Assembly (NCBI GenBank): GCA_007258455.2
Contig: VDFB02047230.1
Location: forward strand, 153,065,797 to 153,129,796
Length of the DNA stretch: 64,000 nucleotides
Direction of reading: 5' to 3'
Source: Sequoia sempervirens
Taxonomy: Eukaryota; Streptophyta; Pinopsida; Cupressales; Cupressaceae
Position numbers and translations under genes: made by a program
Part shown: in pieces, positions 59,784 to 64,000 of the stretch
Numbering within the stretch: position 1 is the stretch's first letter
Layout of the letters: each line of letters starts with the position of its first letter
The notes under the pieces: generated by a model
What the model saw: the letters and a program-made list of their open reading frames with translations, nothing else
What the model was told of the DNA's origin: nothing
Database searches by the model: none

Positions 59784-59842
59784 AGAACTCTATGGGACTT
59801 CACTGATGAGGAAGACCCAATGTTATCCAGTTTTCTCTATCC

Positions 59843-59861
59843 CTCCTTCTAGCGCCAAATC
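59843..59861 (-). other. Primer-binding site of gypsy element
   Basis: Minus strand TTTGGCGCTAGAAGGAGGG lies just inside the LTR end TTGACA. TGGCGC-type sites are common in plant gypsy elements; the tRNA was not identified. Confidence 0.7.
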
Positions 59862-61251
59862 TGTCAATGGAGCCAAGTTTTGACCCACAACATGTAGGTA
59901 AGATAAAATGAAATACCTCACCTCTCCTGAAAAAAATAATTAGCAATCAAACTGATCATCTTCCAAGGTCTTTGATGTTGGTTCACAACATTGTTGTTTC
60001 ACGAAGTGGTCACTATGGCTGTAATGTTCAAGGGGCCTAATGGTGTTGAGCTTTTGGATTGTTATAAGATCAAACATATATTTAACCCTACTCTAACCTG
60101 TGGTTTTAAAGAAACAGAAAAAGATAGATTAAAGCTTTTAAACTGGAGAGAATATTGATTCACCCAACTAATTATACTTATTTCCTTCCAAGGAATTCTT
60201 AAACTAAACTATAGAATAAAATTAACTTGTAATTGATACTAAGTTCATTCACTCACAGTGCAAACTTTAACAGTAGATTGCAAATCATCATTTAAACAAA
60301 ACATAAGATAAGACTTCATTCCTTGAAAGCTTTCCAAATCAAATAATTAACCCAAGATAAATACCATTCTGGAGCACAATATGAAGTAGATTTAAATCTA
60401 GTTGCTTCTACTGTTGGTGAAACAGATAAACAGCATTTACAAATCTGGCCAAATCACCAGTGTATAGAAACCCATGTCTTCGAATTATCTCCATCTATAC
60501 TAAGGAAATTTGGAAGGTACATCACCTCCTCTTGTTGAACTAAAGAAAAAAAAATGTCTAACTTTCTGTAAAACCCTAGCTTGCTAACCTTAACTGCTAA
60601 TTTCTAATTTATCTAAAAAAGGTGGCTCCGATCAAAAAAAGATAGGATAAAAAAAAGGATCTTTTACAAGGAGGCACAAATTCCATATATACATGTGCTA
60701 GAATGAATTGGCCCCGTTTAGGGTTTACAAAATCGTCATCCACAGAAGGGTTAGCCCTAGGAGAATTTCATAACAAATTCAAAGGTGCATTAAATGTGCA
60801 TACCCTACTCGTATTGGTGAAGGATCGCTCTTAGGCATGGTCTCCAAATTTTTTAAATTATTTATAGCCACCCTCATTAACTCACAGCCCTCGTTTCTGC
60901 CATGGAGACATCACTCGTTTAATCCTCAACCTCAAAAACTACTTCGCAGAGCCGCTTTGAATGTTTTGAAGTATTGTCATTAATGTTGATCAGCTTTTGG
61001 CCAGTAGACATCCCAGTTGTCATTGAGACTCGTGGTCTTTTCTTCTTGGTCTAGATCTTTCTGCAAGTTGACCCCTTTGAGAAGCATCGCCAGATTTTTC
61101 CAATCTAGATCTTTACAGGCGAACACCATTGCCAATCGAACCAATCATCATCTTTGGTTATAGAGTAGATCTATATCACCCACACGGTCAAAAGTCATTC
61201 AAACAGGACCGCATGTCGATGAGACACTAGCCTTGTCTCCTTGATGCTACA
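59862..61251 (-). repeat. LTR of gypsy element
   Basis: On the minus strand it starts TGTAGCATCAAGG at 61251 and ends TTGACA at 59862. A TATA box (CTATAAATAA) lies at about 60858-60866. A purine-rich AGTGGGGAAT (61252-61263) sits directly before the start, which is where a 3' LTR would have its PPT. Confidence 0.65.
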
Positions 61252-61263
61252 ATTCCCCACTGA

Positions 61264-61489
61264 GTCTATCCGCAAGATTTACATCCATCGGCAAGACTTC
61301 ATACCGAAGGTCACACCTTTCCCTGACGCTATCTTGAGAAATAGTATCAAATGTTCTCAACATGCTTTAATCTTGCAAAATGATGCCTTGATTAGTCCTC
61401 CAAGCATAGAAAATATTATCATTTATCCCACCTTTCATATATCCTTCATTTAATTATACTCATCAAAACAAAACTCAACTCTAGCGGAG
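61264..61489. other. Possible 3' internal end of a second gypsy copy
   Basis: No coding domain was recognised. The minus strand has a short frame with RCDLRYEVLPMDVNLADRL that runs into the PPT-like tract. It could be the tail of a tandem gypsy copy. Confidence 0.3.
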
Positions 61490-62430
61490 GTGGAATCAAA
61501 TCCGAACCAGAAACATACCTACCTTCAATCTTGGTGAGGGTAGAGTCAAAATGAAACTAGAACTCAGACAGGAGTCGAAACGAGAACCGAACATGGAAAT
61601 AACTGATATTTCCAAGTTCAGCCCACATTCTGGCTCCACGTCTGCAAAAAGAAAAATAACCGAGACTGCAATAGGGTGGGGCGAAGGTAGAACCAGATGA
61701 GGAAACTGAAACTTTACAAACAACCAGATCCCAAATCCATTCTAAACCCGGCCCCACAAAAGAGACCAAACACAAGGAACAAACATGGAAACAAACGCAA
61801 GGAGGATCAAGGCAAAAACCAATCTCAGGAAAACCACAATAGGGGCGGAAGTGGAACAAAAACTTGACCGTGAACTTTCTCCAAATTCCAGGTTCAGTTT
61901 CCACCCCAAATCTGCCTCTGACAACACACAAAGAGACAACAGAACGGACAAAAAGGAAAAGGGAAGGAGGGGAGAAAGCACCCCATGACCAAAAGATCGA
62001 AACAAAAGACAAAACCAACAAACAAGACTAGCAGAACTGGGACCGAACCAAAACCAGAACTTGGAACCTAGAAAAGTTCTAAAGTTCAAGTTTGTCCTGT
62101 GCCCGTGCCCACCAAAACAAAAGAACAAACACAAAGGAAAACCGGCGCAACCGGAACTAGATCAGAACCGGGTCTTGGAACTTAGAAAAGTTCATGAGTT
62201 CGGTTTTGGTCCCGTTTTTGCTTCCACAAAATCAAAGCTAAAAATCCCAAGGCAAAAACAAAAGAGGTGGAACCAGAACCAGGAACAAAACGGAAATCAA
62301 AACTTTAGGAGAAATTCCAAAGTTTAGTTTCGGTTCCAGTTCTGCATCCACTGGAACAAAAAAGAAAAACTCCTAAGGCAGAAAACAAAAGAGTCAAAGG
62401 ACAAAGAACAGAATGAAGGGGACCCATTTT
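61490..62430 (-). repeat. Pyrimidine-rich degenerate repeat array
   Basis: On the minus strand, CT-rich units of roughly 130-160 bp repeat imperfectly. Shared pieces are GGTTCTGGTTCC-like runs, GAACTTTTCTAAGTTCCAAG and TTTTGTTTT(T/G)CCTT. At least four units can be followed (about 61560, 61880, 62060, 62180 and 62300). It lies where ORF2 of the LINE to the right would be expected. Long open frames across it reflect composition only. Confidence 0.6.
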
Positions 62431-62438
62431 AAACAAGT

Positions 62439-63771
62439 TTAAAATGGGGTGGTTATGCAAGGCATAATATAGTCAAACACATCCCCCTTGGGATGTATAG
62501 ACACCTCCAAGTTGGCCTCCTTGTTAGAGAATAAAGATGCAGAAATATCAACAGCTTCAATGGAGCAGACCCCACCATTTTCAATGCTCAATTCCCCTTC
62601 ATTCTTATGGTCTTTTATTATTTTTGATTCCTTTGTTAAGCCAACAATTTTTAAATCTTTGAAAAATTCATCATTAAATGAATAAAGCTCATTCACTGTA
62701 ATAGATTCATTACCCTTGGGTTTCTTTATTTGTCTTATTTTCTGAAGAGCCAATTGTTGTGCATTAAGCTTACAATTAAAAAAAACCTTATTCGAATCAT
62801 TTGGGCAGGGAGGTTGAAGAAAATTCCTATCAAAAAATAGGTCCCCCACCTCATCACCATTATTATTCATGACAATGTTCATATCCTGAATTAATGAGTT
62901 CAAATTTTGTGCATTACTGATTTCAACCTCATTTGCAGAGGTGGCCAAATCCTTCTAGTGTTCAACTCTCAGGGGAGGACAACCTTCCTTTTCCTCCCCC
63001 AAAAGGTTAAAATCCCCACCAAACTCTGGCGAAACATGCTTATTGCTCTTATTACTCCATAATTTGGCTTTTTATTCATCTTGTTTTTAATCACTTGAAA
63101 ATTCCTTCTAATATTCCCTTCTCTGTGATAGAGATAACAAGAATTAAGTCCTCCTAGGGTTTCCAAAACATAATTGATGGTGCCAAACTTTAATTTAATT
63201 TCTAGGATCTGTAGAAGATCCAGTCCCGGGTTTATAGAGACCAAAACCCTCACATCTGAATGGGGAAGAGGTGATTTGGTCTCGTCTGTTCTCAACACCT
63301 TGTCATAAGGCTCAAGAAAAAGAGGAACAAATTTCTAGATCCGAGGGGGAAAATTTTTATAACCAACCATCAAGGATTGGACAAGGCCAGAACCTCCTCA
63401 TTTAGAGCCTCTGGATGCCATGCTAGGGCTCGAAAAGTAACCTTTCCAATAGTCCAAAATTCCTTGTTAACAATTTCCTGTTGAAATTTAGGGTTGTTAA
63501 AGAAAACAACAAATAATCCTTTTTGCACCATTCTACAATAATAAAAATGCAACCCTAATTTCTTTTCCCACACATTTTTGAACCATTCTTCCGTATATTT
63601 CCTAGTCAGGAACCTATCAGGGTTGACAGCCGCAAAGAAAATAGAAGTCTTAGAAAGCCTCACATCCTCCTCATAAATAGCTTTATCCAATTCTTCATTT
63701 GGAACCAAGACAGATTTTAAAGGAGGAGACAATGATTTCTTACCTTGCCCCTCTTCTCCATCACCTGCCAA
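62439..63771 (-). pseudogene. LINE ORF1 (DUF4283), another L1 copy
   Basis: The first segment, 63370-63771, has FFNNPKFQQEIVNKEFWTIG and FRALAWHPEALNEE, typical of plant L1 ORF1. The next, 62969-63298, has VLVSINPGLDLLQILEIKLK and CYLYHREGNIRRNF, where three of four knuckle ligands of the usual CCHC are lost. The last segment, 62439-62948, is an acidic tail. No endonuclease follows. The 5' part of the element lies beyond the right edge of the window. It is related to, but not the same subfamily as, the element at 13234. Confidence 0.72.
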
Positions 63772-64000
63772 CGGAGTAGTCCAGTTGGTAACAAACTTTG
63801 CACCCTACAGAAGATACTCACACTCGCCCACCATAATATCTCTGAAAGACTTAATAGACTTGCTAGAAGTCGATCCATTTAAGGAATCTACTGCGGGAAC
63901 CTTATCCCCCATTCATTATGACCATAAATCCCCAAAGCAATCAACCACATGCCTTGGCATGAATGAAAAAACCGACGGGAGGAGCTTGTAAAACACACCA
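63772..64000. other. Right-edge sequence, 5' of LINE ORF1
   Basis: Probably the 5' untranslated part of the minus-strand LINE. No independent gene was recognised. Confidence 0.4.

Larger units (their letters stand above)
55941..61251 (-). mobile_element. Ty3/gypsy element with RNase H before RT, 3' truncated
   Basis: On the minus strand, from right to left: an LTR (59862-61251), a PBS TTTGGCGCTAGAAGGAGGG next to it (59843-59861), gag (about 58270-59783), protease (57216-57752) and RNase H plus linker (55941-57212). The element stops there, so RT, integrase and the 3' LTR are missing. Protein wording resembles a known group of plant gypsy polyproteins in which an RNase H precedes RT (recalled from such sequences, not checked). 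Confidence 0.78.

Noticed and set aside
61557..62134. Cys/Phe-rich minus-strand frames of 130 and 154 codons
   Set aside because: They come from pyrimidine-rich repeats (TTC, TGT and TTT codons) and have no domain order or conservation.

Overview
The window is nuclear DNA of a seed plant with a large, repeat-rich genome. A gymnosperm such as a conifer is my best guess, because nested, decayed Ty3/gypsy, Ty1/copia, L1 and gag-only LTR elements fill almost everything and the intergenic DNA is AT-rich. No species can be named from sequence alone. Only one gene looks intact: a single-exon ATL-type RING-H2 E3 ubiquitin ligase at 11414-12541 (+), in a GC-richer island. I saw no tRNA, rRNA, CRISPR array or bacterial-type operon.

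Layout, left to right. 1-1045 is decayed repeat DNA into which element A1 inserted. A1 (1051-8069, +) is complete, with two LTRs, a primer-binding site (PBS), a polypurine tract (PPT) and a CATAT target-site duplication (TSD). It codes only for a broken gag, which is itself split by a terminal-inverted-repeat (TIR) element at 3124-4015. 8075-11310 is non-coding and holds the ATL upstream region. After the ATL gene comes an L1-type LINE, 13234-19675 (+), flanked by a 13-bp TSD. A solo LTR follows (20167-20716, TSD CAAAA), then about 760 bp of unassigned DNA. A decayed copia element covers 21508 to about 27530 (+) and carries two more TIR insertions (24695-25445 and 26427-27392).

From 27533 to about 37860 lies a minus-strand Ty3/gypsy element with a 3.6-kb 3' LTR. 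It is interrupted by an LTR-like block (about 31378-32525) and by the non-coding LTR element B1 (32735-34771, TSD TGCAC). A sister of B1, B2, begins at 37902. A further non-coding LTR element C lies on the minus strand at 40793-42791. Then come a minus-strand LINE remnant (44290-46130) and a decayed PPR gene (about 46230-47060). A2, a relative of A1, occupies 48971-55033 on the minus strand. A third gypsy element, at 55941-61251 on the minus strand, has gag, protease and an RNase H placed before the expected RT position. The window ends with a pyrimidine-rich repeat array and the ORF1 of another minus-strand LINE that runs off the right edge.

The most unusual signal is a set of three short non-autonomous TIR elements. 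All have termini beginning GGGT and all are flanked by perfect 4-bp target duplications (CCTC, TTAT, TAGT). Two share one sequence family; the third has a different sequence but the same signature. This points to a DNA-transposon group that duplicates 4 bp, which is not the usual pattern for the common plant superfamilies. The second theme is repeated capture of non-autonomous LTR elements (A, B, C) that keep LTR, PBS and PPT but lack pol.
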